NCBI RefSeq assembly: GCF_022163125.1
Contig: NZ_CP091881.1
Span: forward strand, 1,984,001-2,048,000
Origin: Paenibacillus sp. HWE-109
Lineage (GTDB): Bacteria > Bacillota > Bacilli > Paenibacillales > NBRC-103111
Reading direction: 5' to 3'
DNA length: 64,000 nt
Below, in pieces: positions 52,274 to 62,367 of the stretch (position 1 is the stretch's first letter; every line of letters begins with the position of its first letter). The notes beneath the pieces were generated by a model that was not told the DNA's origin, ran no database searches, and saw only the letters and a list, made by a program, of their open reading frames with translations. Position numbers and translations under genes: made by a program.

Positions 52274-54070
52274 ATGATATTTTCACAAAAAAGGTTATCT
52301 ATGCATTGGTTTCGCAATCAACGCATTCGCTATAAAATCATCTTTATTTATTTTCCGTTGATCTTCATTCCGTTGTTTATTCTGGGCTTCGTCTCCAATC
52401 ACGTGTACACAGATGCAATTGTTAAGAAGACGATCAAAAATGTCTCCGACAATTCTTCCCTGATTATTACCCGAATTACGGGCATGTTGACGAATGTGGA
52501 AAGCTGCGCGAATATGCTGACGATCAATTTAAATAAATTGATTGTCGAAGATCCGCAATCACAGGGGGCACCCGAAACGAGCCTGCAATTATACACACAG
52601 ATTACGAACCAACTGAGTTTTGCTTTGCTCGTCTTTCCGGATGTGCAGTCTGCGGCCTTTATTGATACGAGCAATCGGGTTTTTGGATCAAATCTTTTGT
52701 TGGAACGTAATTTGGAACAGATCCGCAGCAGCGAAATGCTGCGTCAGATTGACAGCTCGAGCGGGAATAACATTTGGTACCCCATGCAGCGGCGAGACTA
52801 TTTGACACATGATTCCGATGAAACCGTTATGACGCTTGGGAAGCGGATCGTGAATATTTATACCGGACAGAAGCTGGGGATTCTCGTTTTGAACATCAAA
52901 GAAAGCTCTTTATCCTCGATTTATCAGAAAATCGGCTCCATACAAGATGGCAGCTACTTCATTGTCAATGAGCAAGGTGTGGTCGTATCGTCACAGCAGC
53001 CGCAGGAGGTACTTCAGGAAGTGGCTGACCCGGCATTGAAATCGTGGATCACATCCAGTACGCATCAATCGGATTTAACTTCCTTTCAGCATGAGAAAAC
53101 GCTTGTTGTCAGCTCCGATGTTCCCAGCTTCGGCTGGAAGCTCATCTCGATGGCGCCTCTGGAGTCCTTAACCGCAGATACGCACAAAATCACGCTGCTT
53201 ATCGTGCTGATTGGATTCGTTTGTTTGTTCTTTGCTTTATTGGGGGCAGGCATGTTGTCACAATTAATCGCAAAGCCGATTATGGGGCTGACCAAGCACA
53301 TGAAGAAGGTCAAAGAAGGCACACTGGACCAAGAATTCCAAGTTGATTCCGAGGATGAAATCGGACTTCTGGCGTCCGGCTTTAACGCGATGATTCAGCG
53401 TATACAAGAGCTCATTACGAACGTTAATTTTGAACAAAAAAAGAAACGCGAATATGAACTCGCACTCATTCAGGCCCAAATTAAACCGCATTTTCTGTAT
53501 AACACGCTGGATGTGATCTACACCTTGTCGGAGATGGGACGGGCCCGGGACGTGCAGCGTACGACCAAAGCGCTGGCCGATTTTTATCGGGTTGCGCTGA
53601 GCAAAGGGCGAGAAACGATTACGCTGGAGGAAGAAATCCGCAATGTGAAAGATTATTTATCGATCCAGCGTATCCGCTACTCCGATGTATTTAACTATGA
53701 ATTCGATATTCATAATGATGCGCTAAGCGGATTGATACCCAAGCTTACAATCCAGCCTCTCGTGGAGAATGCGATCTATCACGGGTTGAAGACCAAAGGA
53801 AGTCTCGGACTTCTAAAATTAACGGGTGAAATCGTCGAAGGCAAGATCCGGATCAGGGTCAGTGATGATGGAGTGGGCATGCCGCCAGACCGTCTGGAGG
53901 CTTGGACGATGAATCCGGAAACACTGGAGGATGCGATTGGTTTCGGCATGCGGAATGTCAATGATCGCATCCGGTTATATTTTGGCGATGAGTACGGCCT
54001 ACAAATCCAAAGTCAATTGGGGCAGGGGACGGAAGTGACCCTGTGGCTCCCTTTTCAAAGTGAGGAATAA
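52274..54070 (+). CDS. YesM-type sensor histidine kinase
   Basis: 598 residues: membrane helices near 27-47 and 305-327, large extracytoplasmic sensor between, HAMP, His_kinase segment QIKPHFLYNT with His406, and GHKL ATPase (VENAIYHGL, DDGVGMP, GFGMRNVNDRI). AGGGGGG lies before the ATG. It is divergent from the Ssu operon and paired with the regulator gene six bases downstream; paralogue of the kinase at 20 kb. Confidence 0.92.
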   Translation: MIFSQKRLSMHWFRNQRIRYKIIFIYFPLIFIPLFILGFVSNHVYTDAIVKKTIKNVSDNSSLIITRITGMLTNVESCANMLTINLNKLIVEDPQSQGAPETSLQLYTQITNQLSFALLVFPDVQSAAFIDTSNRVFGSNLLLERNLEQIRSSEMLRQIDSSSGNNIWYPMQRRDYLTHDSDETVMTLGKRIVNIYTGQKLGILVLNIKESSLSSIYQKIGSIQDGSYFIVNEQGVVVSSQQPQEVLQEVADPALKSWITSSTHQSDLTSFQHEKTLVVSSDVPSFGWKLISMAPLESLTADTHKITLLIVLIGFVCLFFALLGAGMLSQLIAKPIMGLTKHMKKVKEGTLDQEFQVDSEDEIGLLASGFNAMIQRIQELITNVNFEQKKKREYELALIQAQIKPHFLYNTLDVIYTLSEMGRARDVQRTTKALADFYRVALSKGRETITLEEEIRNVKDYLSIQRIRYSDVFNYEFDIHNDALSGLIPKLTIQPLVENAIYHGLKTKGSLGLLKLTGEIVEGKIRIRVSDDGVGMPPDRLEAWTMNPETLEDAIGFGMRNVNDRIRLYFGDEYGLQIQSQLGQGTEVTLWLPFQSEE

Positions 54071-54076
54071 GAAGAC

Positions 54077-55666
54077 ATGCAGAAAATATTGATCGTGGAT
54101 GATGAATCCATTTTCCGTGAATACTTGCGTACGGCTTTAGATTGGGAAGCTTATGGCTTTGAGATTTGTGCGGAAGCTAAGAATGGGATTGAAGCGTTGG
54201 AGCAGGTGGACCGCCATCATCCGGACATTGCCTTGGTGGATATCACGATGCCATTCATGGACGGACTCAGCTTAACGGAGCAATTAAAGGAGCGTTACCC
54301 TGGGACCAGTGTGGTTTTGATTACGGGGCATAACGAATTCGACTATGCACGCAAAGCGCTCAAACTTGGCGTTGAGGATTATATTCTCAAGCCTTTTTCC
54401 AAAGACGAGCTGATTTTGACGCTGCTCAAGCTGCAGAAGGAGCATCAGCGGGCGCAAGAGGAGAAGTCGACGCTCAAGGAAAATCAGCAGTTGATGAAGG
54501 AGAGCTTTCTTAATCACCTGCTCAGCAGCGACTATAATCATTCCGACGAGGAAACGCGGCTGAAACTTGCGCAATTCGGCGAGTATTTCGAGTCAACTTG
54601 CTTTGTTGTGGCTTGCATCGAGATTGATAATATGGATCTCAAATGGAATAAAGTGAGTGAACGCTTGCTTTGGAAGTATGCGGTAACGAATATTCTCAAC
54701 GAAGCATTGGAGGAAACCGAGAACCATCTGATCTTCAATGGACCGGAGGGGCGGATTATTTGTTTAGTTGAGCATCAAGGGAAAAAAAGCCTGGAAATAC
54801 CGATGCTGGGTGGCTATGAGAAGTTATGTTTTCTAATCAAAAAATATTTGAAGTTCACCATCACGGTCGGCGTGGGGCGAAGTCAACCCGGTTATAAAGG
54901 TATTCGTTCTTCTTATCTGGAAGCGCTCGAGGGATTGCAAAACAAATTTGTGCTTGGCAATGACCGTGTCATTGCTTATGGTTCCACGGCACTCGAGACC
55001 GGGGGACAAGCTTTCTATCCTACAGAGGTGAACGAAGATATCCTGATGCAAATGCGTATGCAAAACGAGGATAAGGTTGAAGCGAAGCTGGAGGAAATCT
55101 TTCAGTCCATTCGTGAACAGCGATTGTCTCTGGACTATACGTATGTCATTAGTATGGGCTTGATTTCCGTTTGTTTGTCGTATGTGACGGAAACAGGACA
55201 TCCGATCGAAGACTGCTTCGGAGAAGCCTTTTTCCCATACAGTGAAATTAAGCGGTTGGAATCCATCGAAGCCACTTCGATGTGGATTAAGCAGTTGTTC
55301 CATCAGGCAATTGTCTATGCAGGCAAGCATCGTAAGACGCGCTCGTCCAAAATTGCTCAATCGGCCAAAGAGTATATAGAACAGCACTATGGTGATCCGG
55401 ATCTGCAGCTCGACCAAATCGCTCAACAGGTTTTTATTAATTCCAGCTACTTGCGCGCTGTATTTAAGAAGGAAATTGGGATGACCGTTACAGATTATGT
55501 GACGCATATTCGTATGCATAGAGCCAAAGATTTGCTCGGCAAAGGGAACATCCGGTTAGCGGATATTGCTGAACAGATTGGATTTAGCGATCCCAGCTAT
55601 TTTAGTAAAAGTTTTAAAAAGTTTTTTGGATATTCCCCTAGTGAATATGAGAATAATCGGTTGTAG
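54077..55666 (+). CDS. YesN-type response regulator with AraC DNA-binding domain
   Basis: 529 residues: receiver with D8, D9 and phospho-acceptor Asp55 (ALVDITMPFMDG) and canonical LKPF lysine motif, a central linker domain, and a C-terminal AraC-type DNA-binding domain (LDQIAQQVFINSSYLRAVFKKEIG, LADIAEQIGFSDPSYFSKSFKKFFGYSPSEY). Should activate the sugar importer encoded downstream in response to the adjacent kinase. Confidence 0.93.
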   Translation: MQKILIVDDESIFREYLRTALDWEAYGFEICAEAKNGIEALEQVDRHHPDIALVDITMPFMDGLSLTEQLKERYPGTSVVLITGHNEFDYARKALKLGVEDYILKPFSKDELILTLLKLQKEHQRAQEEKSTLKENQQLMKESFLNHLLSSDYNHSDEETRLKLAQFGEYFESTCFVVACIEIDNMDLKWNKVSERLLWKYAVTNILNEALEETENHLIFNGPEGRIICLVEHQGKKSLEIPMLGGYEKLCFLIKKYLKFTITVGVGRSQPGYKGIRSSYLEALEGLQNKFVLGNDRVIAYGSTALETGGQAFYPTEVNEDILMQMRMQNEDKVEAKLEEIFQSIREQRLSLDYTYVISMGLISVCLSYVTETGHPIEDCFGEAFFPYSEIKRLESIEATSMWIKQLFHQAIVYAGKHRKTRSSKIAQSAKEYIEQHYGDPDLQLDQIAQQVFINSSYLRAVFKKEIGMTVTDYVTHIRMHRAKDLLGKGNIRLADIAEQIGFSDPSYFSKSFKKFFGYSPSEYENNRL

Positions 55667-55716
55667 CGGTGATTTCTGAAATGTGCGGATTTTACAAGAA
55701 GCCCTCAGTTATTCCA

Positions 55717-55745
55717 TTATCACAAGGCTTATTTCCTTTTATACT
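55717..55745 (+). promoter_or_regulatory. Promoter of the second sugar importer operon
   Basis: TTATCA, 17 bases, TATACT, about 50 bases before the ATG. The imperfect -35 would suit activation by the upstream YesN-type regulator. Confidence 0.5.
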
Positions 55746-55795
55746 CAATCTTGTAAAGAAGAGAAACGCACACGATGCCTGGGAGGTCCAAACAA

Positions 55796-57133
55796 ATGAA
55801 AAAGATGGCAGTCACGTTGGTAAGTTTACTTGCCGCAACAAGTCTAGCGGCTTGTGGATCCACGAACACAACCAAAGAGGGAAGCGCAACAACAACTCCT
55901 GCAACTACAGCGGCAGCAACAGCAGCGGCTAAATCGGACGCAAAACCGGTTAAGCTCAAAATTTATGCGCAATATGCAGATGAAGATACAAAAACACCTT
56001 ATGACTATGCGGTTGCGGAACTGAAGAAGGAAATGCCGAATGTTGAGCTTGAGCTTGATATTCAAGCACAAGATGATGGCCAAAAGCTGAAAACTTATGC
56101 GGCTACAGGCAACTTGCCAGATATTTTCCAAGCAGGGCTGGACATTATTGATACATTTAAAAAATCCAACAACATTTTGGTTTTGGACGATTACGTAACG
56201 AAATTCGGTTTCAAAGATAAAATGCAGCCTAGCGCGATGAATACTTTAGTTACCGATGATGGACATACGTACGCATTCCCTTATGCCGGCAACGAAGTAG
56301 CTCTTCTTTATTACAATAAAGATCTATTTACGCAAAATGGCGTGAAAGTGCCGACAACCTACGATGAAATGATGACAGCTGTTCAAACTTTCAATGCCAA
56401 AGGGATAACGCCATTATCCATCTTCGCCAAAGAGAAATGGCCTTGCGTAGCGCTTTATGACATGTTCGTATCGCGTGCCGAGCCTGCTGGAGTAACGAAG
56501 CTGGATAAAGGATTGGCTAAAGCTGACGATCCTGCCTACAAAACAGCTGCAGAGAAAATCATTGAGCTTGTTAAAGCTGGCATGCTGCCTAAGGGTGCTA
56601 CCAACTTGAACTATGACCAAGCAGCAGCCCTTTACCATGAAGGCAAAGCAGCGATGTTCATCAATGGTCAATGGGAAATAGAAGCAGCAACCAAAGCGCT
56701 TGGCGACAAAGCAGGCTATATGTACCTTCCGGCTGCAGACGCAACTGCTTACGAAAAAGGCAAAACAGCATTCAGCGGCAGCGGTGGACCTGGTGGATAT
56801 GCCGTATCCGCGAACACCAAGGACAAAGAACTTGCAGCGAAAGTAGCATCGTTCATTTCCTTGAAATATGCCGAGTACAAATACACAAACCGCAGCAATC
56901 CTATCGTGGCAACGAAAGTTGACAAGCCGATCGTGAAGCCATTCCCGGCTATGATGGATCAACTGTCCAAAGATATTCCAAAAACAACAAGCACAACCGC
57001 TTTCTCATGGGGATTGTCCAATCCTAAATTCAAAGCAGCACTTGAAGATGCCACGCAAAACTTAATGACAGGTAACTACACAGCAGATCAATTCGTTAAA
57101 GACTTGAATAAAGCCGCAGTAACCGCGAAATAA
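55796..57133 (+). CDS. Sugar ABC importer binding lipoprotein, family 1
   Basis: 445 residues. Lipobox SLAAC (Cys20), Thr/Ala-rich linker, then a family 1 solute-binding fold (VKLKIYAQYADEDTKTPYDYAVAELKKEMPNVELELDIQAQDDGQKLKTYAATGNLPDIFQ, YAFPYAGNEVALLYYNKDLF, GKAAMFINGQWEIEAA, SGSGGPGGYAVSANTKDKELA). ATG at 55796 chosen for GGGAGG nine bases upstream. A hairpin separates it from the permease genes. Confidence 0.9.
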   Translation: MKKMAVTLVSLLAATSLAACGSTNTTKEGSATTTPATTAAATAAAKSDAKPVKLKIYAQYADEDTKTPYDYAVAELKKEMPNVELELDIQAQDDGQKLKTYAATGNLPDIFQAGLDIIDTFKKSNNILVLDDYVTKFGFKDKMQPSAMNTLVTDDGHTYAFPYAGNEVALLYYNKDLFTQNGVKVPTTYDEMMTAVQTFNAKGITPLSIFAKEKWPCVALYDMFVSRAEPAGVTKLDKGLAKADDPAYKTAAEKIIELVKAGMLPKGATNLNYDQAAALYHEGKAAMFINGQWEIEAATKALGDKAGYMYLPAADATAYEKGKTAFSGSGGPGGYAVSANTKDKELAAKVASFISLKYAEYKYTNRSNPIVATKVDKPIVKPFPAMMDQLSKDIPKTTSTTAFSWGLSNPKFKAALEDATQNLMTGNYTADQFVKDLNKAAVTAK

Positions 57134-57154
57134 AAGAAGTTTCTATGGAAAAGG

Positions 57155-57190
57155 AAACTCACACTGGATCGCAAGTCCGGTGTGAGTTTT
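57155..57190 (+). terminator. Intercistronic hairpin between binding-protein and permease genes
   Basis: AAACTCACAC-GGA and TCC-GTGTGAGTTT arms, followed by TCTACTAAAA rather than a long T tract. A partial terminator or 3' stabiliser that would keep binding-protein mRNA in excess over permease mRNA. Confidence 0.65.
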
Positions 57191-57214
57191 CTACTAAAAA
57201 AGGGAAGTGATGAC

Positions 57215-58093
57215 ATGCGCAAATTCATGGGAAACAGGGCAGCGATTATGTTGTTTACGCTGCCTGCGCTCCTTTTGTATACAGTAATTGTGTTTTATCC
57301 GATTCTGCAAACATTCTATCGCAGCACATTCGAATGGGATGGACTCAGCGAAGGCACTTTTATTTTTCTTGATAATTACATTCGCTTATTTCAAGACAGC
57401 ATTTTCTATACCTCTTTGTATAATGGTCTTGTTTTTGCAGGCATCTTGGCAGTCGTTCAAATTGGTATCGGCAGCGTGCTTGCTTTTGCCGTGGCCGAAG
57501 GTTTCAAGGGAAGCAAGTTTCTGCGCATCAGTTACTTTATTCCTGTCGTGCTTTCGATTACGGTTGTGTGTCAGCTTTGGCTGGCGATGTATAACGGTGA
57601 ATATGGGTTGATCAATAAAGTGTTCGAAGCACTTGGCCTTTCTTATCGCCAAGATTGGTTGACGAACAGCAAGACGGCTATTTTTGCCATTGCTTTCGTA
57701 AATGCTTGGCAGTACATGGGGTATCAGTTCGCGCTGTTGCTAGCGGCAGTGAAATCCGTTCCAGAACAGTACTTGGAGGCCGCGCGTATCGATGGTGCTT
57801 CCAAGTTACGAGCGCACATCTCCATTACGATTCCGATGTTGGCTGAAACCTATAAATTCTGTTTGGTTTTGGCGATTACAGGTGGATTAAATGCCTTTGC
57901 CAACATGTTTATTATGACGGGCGGGGGTCCGGGGAACTCCACATACACGCTGACTTATCTGATGTATCGCTCGGCATTCCGTGTAGGCGAGTTCGGTTAT
58001 GGCAGCGCCGCGGCAGCTTTCCTTGTTATCGAATGTTTGATTGTGACGCTTGCGATTAACCGTTTGATCGCCAGAGAACGAATTTCTTTCTAA
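57215..58093 (+). CDS. Sugar ABC importer permease, MalF/UgpA type
   Basis: 292 residues, six membrane helices, EAA loop EQYLEAARIDGASKLRAHISITIPML. CUT1-type permease, partner of the next gene. ATG at 57215 chosen behind AAGGGAAG; the longer frame from 57182 starts in the hairpin. Confidence 0.92.
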   Translation: MRKFMGNRAAIMLFTLPALLLYTVIVFYPILQTFYRSTFEWDGLSEGTFIFLDNYIRLFQDSIFYTSLYNGLVFAGILAVVQIGIGSVLAFAVAEGFKGSKFLRISYFIPVVLSITVVCQLWLAMYNGEYGLINKVFEALGLSYRQDWLTNSKTAIFAIAFVNAWQYMGYQFALLLAAVKSVPEQYLEAARIDGASKLRAHISITIPMLAETYKFCLVLAITGGLNAFANMFIMTGGGPGNSTYTLTYLMYRSAFRVGEFGYGSAAAAFLVIECLIVTLAINRLIARERISF

Positions 58094-58105
58094 GGAGGAT
58101 GACAG

Positions 58106-58948
58106 ATGAACGGAATACTCAAATTGCGCAAAAAGAATCCGCTCCTGGGCATCTTCTTATGGGTGTATGCAGGCTTGTCGGTCTATCCGCTGATTTGGAT
58201 GGTCTTTTACTCGCTCAAAAATAATAATGAAATCTTCGTTACCAATCCATTTGGTTTTCCTACGCATTTGCGGTTTGAAAATTACGTGGATGCTTGGTCC
58301 CGATTCAATGTTCCCGTCTACTTCAGCAACAGCTTGCTGGTGGCTGCCGCGACCGTTGTAGGTACGATTGTACTTTCGGTGACGTTTTCGTATGCCGTTG
58401 CGAGAATGCAGTGGCGTTGGAAGGAAGCGGCTCGCATCTACGTAGTGATCGGCATGTTCATTCCCGTCCAGGTGATTATGATACCGCTGGCGATTCTCGT
58501 GCGCGAATTCCATTTGGCTAATACGTACTGGGCTTTAATCGTTCCCTATATTGCTTTTAACATCTCATTTTCCAGCATGGTGTTCTACGGCTTCTTTCGA
58601 AGTATTCCCGTTGAACTTGAAGAATCTGCCTGCATGGATGGCGCCAGTATTTACCGAACATTCTATTCAATTATTCTGCCAATCATCAAACCAGCGATCG
58701 CTACGATGGTGATCTTCGTCTTCTTGGCGGCATGGAATGAATTCACCATGGCCCTCATCTTGATCACCAAGGAATCCTTGAAGACACTTCCGCTCGGACT
58801 CTTATTCTTCCAAGGTCAGTTCACAACTAATTGGGGAGCTATGGGCGCGGCTATGACGATCGCGAGCTTGCCGACGGTCCTCGTGTATGTCCTGTTCAGC
58901 GAGCAAGTTGAAAAAGCGTTAACTGTTGGTTCGGCTGTAAAAGGGTAA
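58106..58948 (+). CDS. Sugar ABC importer permease, MalG/UgpE type
   Basis: 280 residues, six membrane helices, EAA loop VELEESACMDGASIYRTFYSIILPIIKPAIATM and the usual C-terminus ALTVGSAVKG. AAGGAGGATGACAG before the ATG. No ATPase gene in the operon, so a shared MsmX-like ATPase is presumed. Confidence 0.93.
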   Translation: MNGILKLRKKNPLLGIFLWVYAGLSVYPLIWMVFYSLKNNNEIFVTNPFGFPTHLRFENYVDAWSRFNVPVYFSNSLLVAAATVVGTIVLSVTFSYAVARMQWRWKEAARIYVVIGMFIPVQVIMIPLAILVREFHLANTYWALIVPYIAFNISFSSMVFYGFFRSIPVELEESACMDGASIYRTFYSIILPIIKPAIATMVIFVFLAAWNEFTMALILITKESLKTLPLGLLFFQGQFTTNWGAMGAAMTIASLPTVLVYVLFSEQVEKALTVGSAVKG

Positions 58949-58952
58949 GTGA

Positions 58953-58980
58953 AAAAGAGCCTCTTGGGGGCTCTTTTTTT
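58953..58980 (+). terminator. Terminator of second sugar importer operon
   Basis: AAAGAGCC, short loop, GGCTCTTT followed by a run of T. The gap 58982-59221 behind it shows no gene. Confidence 0.92.
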
Positions 58981-59221
58981 ATGCAAAAACGGAGGACGTG
59001 CTGCCGCATCGTTCAACTAGGCAGCTACTTTCCCTTGAGCCACGTATAAGTTCTCCCAACCCTCTCTCTAACTCCACCAACCAGATAAATTCGGCTCGAG
59101 AGGGATCCTAGATCCTCTATTTCATTTCATTACTGGCTAACGCTCAGTATAGAGCTGAATAAGAGTCCATAGGGACTCTTAATTCACCTTATCACGCCGA
59201 AAGGCCAGCTCTCGCTAAACG

Positions 59222-60484
59222 CTAATTACTGCCCTTACTAACCCAAAACGTGACGTTATCGCCTTGCAGCCCCTTGGTACCAGACTTAGGGTCCTGCTTA
59301 GTAACGGTCCCTTTGGGCTGATCGTTTACTTCAATGACATAGTTGTAATGCAGTCCTACTGCAAGCATTAGCTGCTCAGCTTCTTCCTGTGTCTGGCCTA
59401 CCAGATTCGGAATGACGACTTCTTCCGCTTGTTTGTTAACATCTCCGGCAGGTTTTGTCGGGACAGCGCTAGCTGGCGGCGTTGCTGTAGGAGTCGGTGC
59501 CAACGTTGTTTGGGTTGGCGTCACGGCTGTCGGATGATCAGTATTGGAGGGCCATAAGGCCCAGACGACGATGATGACGACGACCAAAACTGCGATAGCA
59601 CCCAGACCTGCTTTGGTTAGCCAACTAACAGGCTGTTTGCGGTTAGTCCGTGCGTGCGACTCCTCGCGGATTTCATTTGCTTCCTCAATGAAAGCTGTTT
59701 CTTCCGTCACGGTTAATGGTTCCCGTTGATAAATAGGCTGAACTGGAGTCGATACAGCTTCTACGTTTGCAGTGGTTGAAGGCAGACTCCTTAAACCGAA
59801 AATCAGGGAGGAGAGGGAGGCCTGACCTTGGCAAACGAGTTTGATCAGACGAATGAGTGCCATTTTCTGCTCATAGGTAGCCGTAGGAATTGAAGCCCGC
59901 TCCAAATGGGTGTGCATCACCTCGAAAGCGCCCGGAATCGTCTCCGCGCCAGTAAAGAGCTGAATCATTAAACGGCATAGTCCCACAGCACCTTGGGTCT
60001 GCGGATGGCCTACATCCCAGTAATTGATAACGGACAGTTTGTCATGATCGGATAGCCAGAGATTATCAGTGTCCACGGAAAATCCGGTAATCCGCTCTTC
60101 CATCGCATCGAGCAGGGAGACGCCTAAATCTGCTATTAGCGCGACGATGGCTGGATATGTCCATCCCTTCATTCGTTGTGAAAATAAGGTGCCGGGCTTT
60201 GCTTGCAAAATAATGGTTACGGAAGTTTCGTCCACGGAGGTATCCAGAATATGTTGAAAACCATCGTGGATGAAGGCGGCTTTGTGATTTAACTTGCTTA
60301 TATATTCTACGCCGGATTGTCCGGGCTGTAACTTTATATGATAAAGATGAACTGTGCGCGTTAGAAAGATATCGTCACCGTAAGTCAGATTTCCCTGTGG
60401 TAAAGAGAGGATCAGAGCTCCAGGTTTATATCTTGTTCCCATTTTATTGTGCATGCGAATGACATCCTCTCCTAGGTGGCTCAT
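59222..60484 (-). CDS. Membrane PASTA-domain protein with pseudokinase-like N-terminus
   Basis: 420 residues. The N-terminal ~230 residues are laid out like a protein kinase, but the catalytic motifs are eroded: the catalytic-loop position reads GFSVDTDNLWL (no His-Arg-Asp) and the DFG position reads INYWDVG. A membrane helix follows (AGLGAIAVLVVVIIVVWALW, near 300), then a Thr/Pro linker and one C-terminal PASTA domain (VVIPNLVGQTQEEAEQLMLAVGLHYNYVIE...GDNVTFWVSKG), which in PrkC/Stk kinases faces the wall and binds muropeptides. Probably a non-catalytic wall sensor or scaffold. AAGGAAA precedes the ATG. Confidence 0.75.
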   Translation of the reverse strand: MSHLGEDVIRMHNKMGTRYKPGALILSLPQGNLTYGDDIFLTRTVHLYHIKLQPGQSGVEYISKLNHKAAFIHDGFQHILDTSVDETSVTIILQAKPGTLFSQRMKGWTYPAIVALIADLGVSLLDAMEERITGFSVDTDNLWLSDHDKLSVINYWDVGHPQTQGAVGLCRLMIQLFTGAETIPGAFEVMHTHLERASIPTATYEQKMALIRLIKLVCQGQASLSSLIFGLRSLPSTTANVEAVSTPVQPIYQREPLTVTEETAFIEEANEIREESHARTNRKQPVSWLTKAGLGAIAVLVVVIIVVWALWPSNTDHPTAVTPTQTTLAPTPTATPPASAVPTKPAGDVNKQAEEVVIPNLVGQTQEEAEQLMLAVGLHYNYVIEVNDQPKGTVTKQDPKSGTKGLQGDNVTFWVSKGSN

Positions 60485-60686
60485 CAGGATTTCCTTCTAT
60501 TATATATGATTCGTGTGCATTTAGGAATTTAGGATCAAAGTTCTTGAGATTGAAAAAGGGGATAACGCCTGGGCGATTTACTTTTTCTATTTCTATTGAA
60601 CTAAAGTCTATGATTCATTTGGCCTAAATGATATGATGGATTTACAGTATTATTTACAATATGATCCAAATTGAGGAGGAAAATTG

Positions 60687-62330
60687 GTGAAAAAAGTCGC
60701 AATTTTGGGCGGCGGGGTAGCCGGGATGAGCGCCGCGCATGAATTGATTGTCAGAGGTTATGAGGTATCGGTTTACGAGTTTAAGAGTATTCCAGGTGGC
60801 AAAGCCAGAAGCATGCCTTTTGTTGGCAGCGGTGTTGATGGCAGGAAGGATCTGCCTGGAGAGCATGGATTCCGCTTATTCCCTCGCTTTTATAGACATG
60901 TTATTGATACGTTGAAACGAATTCCTTATGAAGATGGCTTTGTATATGATAATTTAATGGAAGTAACACGTTTGGATATTGCTACTTACACAGCACCATT
61001 ACTTCCATTATTGGCCAAAATTGAATTTAGTTTGGATAATTTTCTTGTGATCATTAGAGATTTATTTGATAATGGATTGGGACTCACGGCTGACGATATG
61101 GAGCAATATGGACGGAAGCTGTGGCAAGTGATGACGAGCTGCGATGAACGCATCCGTGAGGAATACAACCTCATTGATTGGTGGAACTTCATTGAAGCTG
61201 AACAACAATCCCCAGCGTTTCAGAAGATTTTTGCTGGCTTTACCAAGACGCTTGTCGCCTGCCAATCCAAAATTGCCAATACACAAACGGTAGGTCCTGT
61301 GGCTGTTCAGATGACACTGGATATCACAACGCCAGGCACTAGCTTCGTACGTCTACTAAACGGTCCGACGAATGATAAATGGATTCAACCTTGGCTGAAC
61401 TTTTTGCAAGGACACGGTGTTGATTATCATTTGGCTGCGAAGGTTGAGAGCATCGACTGCGTAGATGGTGTCATAAGCGGTGCGAAAATTACCGAAAATG
61501 GTCAAACATTTGAGATCGAAGCTGATTATTATATCGCCGCATTCCCTGTGGAAGTGATGGGGAAATTCGTCACCGATGCGATGGTTCAAGCGGACCCAGG
61601 TTTAGCAGGCGTGCAGAAACTGGTGGATTCGGTAGCCTGGATGAACGGCATTCAGTTCTATTTGAAGGAAGAGCTGCCTATTACGCATGGTCATGTGATT
61701 TATTTGGATGCCCCTTGGTCATTGACTTCTGTATCCCAGAAGCAATTCTGGCCGGATGTTGACTTAAGCAACTACGGAGACGGTACGGTGAAAGGCGTGT
61801 TATCCGTCGATATTTCGGATTGGGATACGCCAGGAATCTTATTTGGCAAATCAGCTACTTATTGTACAGCAGAAGAGATTAAAGCGGAAGTATGGGCGCA
61901 AATGAAGAAAAGTTTGAATGTAGACGGCGCTGTCATCCTGGAAGACGACGTTCTGCATTCCTGGTTCTTGGACACAGATATTCAATTTGAGAATCCAGAC
62001 CAAGCTTGTACGAATATGGAACCTCTGCTTATTAATCGCGTAGGCACTTGGGATTTAAGACCGGAAGCCTACACAGCTATTCCTAATCTGTTTCTTGCCG
62101 CGGATTATGTGCGTACGAATACGAACCTTGCTACTATGGAGGGAGCGAATGAAGCAGCACGCCGCGCGGTAAACGCCATTTTGATGCAAGACGGGTCGAC
62201 GGAAGAACTGTGTGAAATTTGGGATATGTATACGTTTGAGCTATGGAACATTGACGTTTTGAAGCCGTATCATCACCACGACAAGCGTCGCTTTGAAAAA
62301 GGACTTCCTTGGGATGGCAAGCTTTTTTAG
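60687..62330 (+). CDS. FAD-dependent phytoene-desaturase/amine-oxidase-like oxidoreductase
   Basis: 547 residues. N-terminal dinucleotide fold VAILGGGVAGMSAAHELIVRGYEVSVYE, then PGGKARSMP and the segment GEHGFRLFPRFYRHVIDTLKRIP found in hydroxysqualene dehydroxylase and carotenoid-desaturase relatives. The C-terminal FAD motif is NLFLAADYVRTNTNLATMEGANEAARRAVNAIL. A lipid or isoprenoid substrate is likely, but none is proven. GTG start seven bases after AGGAGG. The large kinase gene follows 37 bases on, probably co-transcribed; no isoprenoid gene is near. Confidence 0.8.
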   Translation: MKKVAILGGGVAGMSAAHELIVRGYEVSVYEFKSIPGGKARSMPFVGSGVDGRKDLPGEHGFRLFPRFYRHVIDTLKRIPYEDGFVYDNLMEVTRLDIATYTAPLLPLLAKIEFSLDNFLVIIRDLFDNGLGLTADDMEQYGRKLWQVMTSCDERIREEYNLIDWWNFIEAEQQSPAFQKIFAGFTKTLVACQSKIANTQTVGPVAVQMTLDITTPGTSFVRLLNGPTNDKWIQPWLNFLQGHGVDYHLAAKVESIDCVDGVISGAKITENGQTFEIEADYYIAAFPVEVMGKFVTDAMVQADPGLAGVQKLVDSVAWMNGIQFYLKEELPITHGHVIYLDAPWSLTSVSQKQFWPDVDLSNYGDGTVKGVLSVDISDWDTPGILFGKSATYCTAEEIKAEVWAQMKKSLNVDGAVILEDDVLHSWFLDTDIQFENPDQACTNMEPLLINRVGTWDLRPEAYTAIPNLFLAADYVRTNTNLATMEGANEAARRAVNAILMQDGSTEELCEIWDMYTFELWNIDVLKPYHHHDKRRFEKGLPWDGKLF

Positions 62331-62367
62331 AGACGTACCTAGCTGCTTGTTTACCTAGGAGGATTGT

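Noticed and set aside
54833..55519. 228-residue minus-strand frame
   Set aside because: Antisense to the AraC-type regulator gene, which has full domain support.
55669..55932. 87-residue frame between the regulator and the binding-protein gene
   Set aside because: It overlaps the binding-protein start in another frame and covers its promoter; no ribosome site.
33114..59065. GTTCTCCCAACCCTCT shared by two intergenic gaps as a repeat family
   Set aside because: Only 16 bases match exactly and the flanks align poorly; too short to call a repeat.
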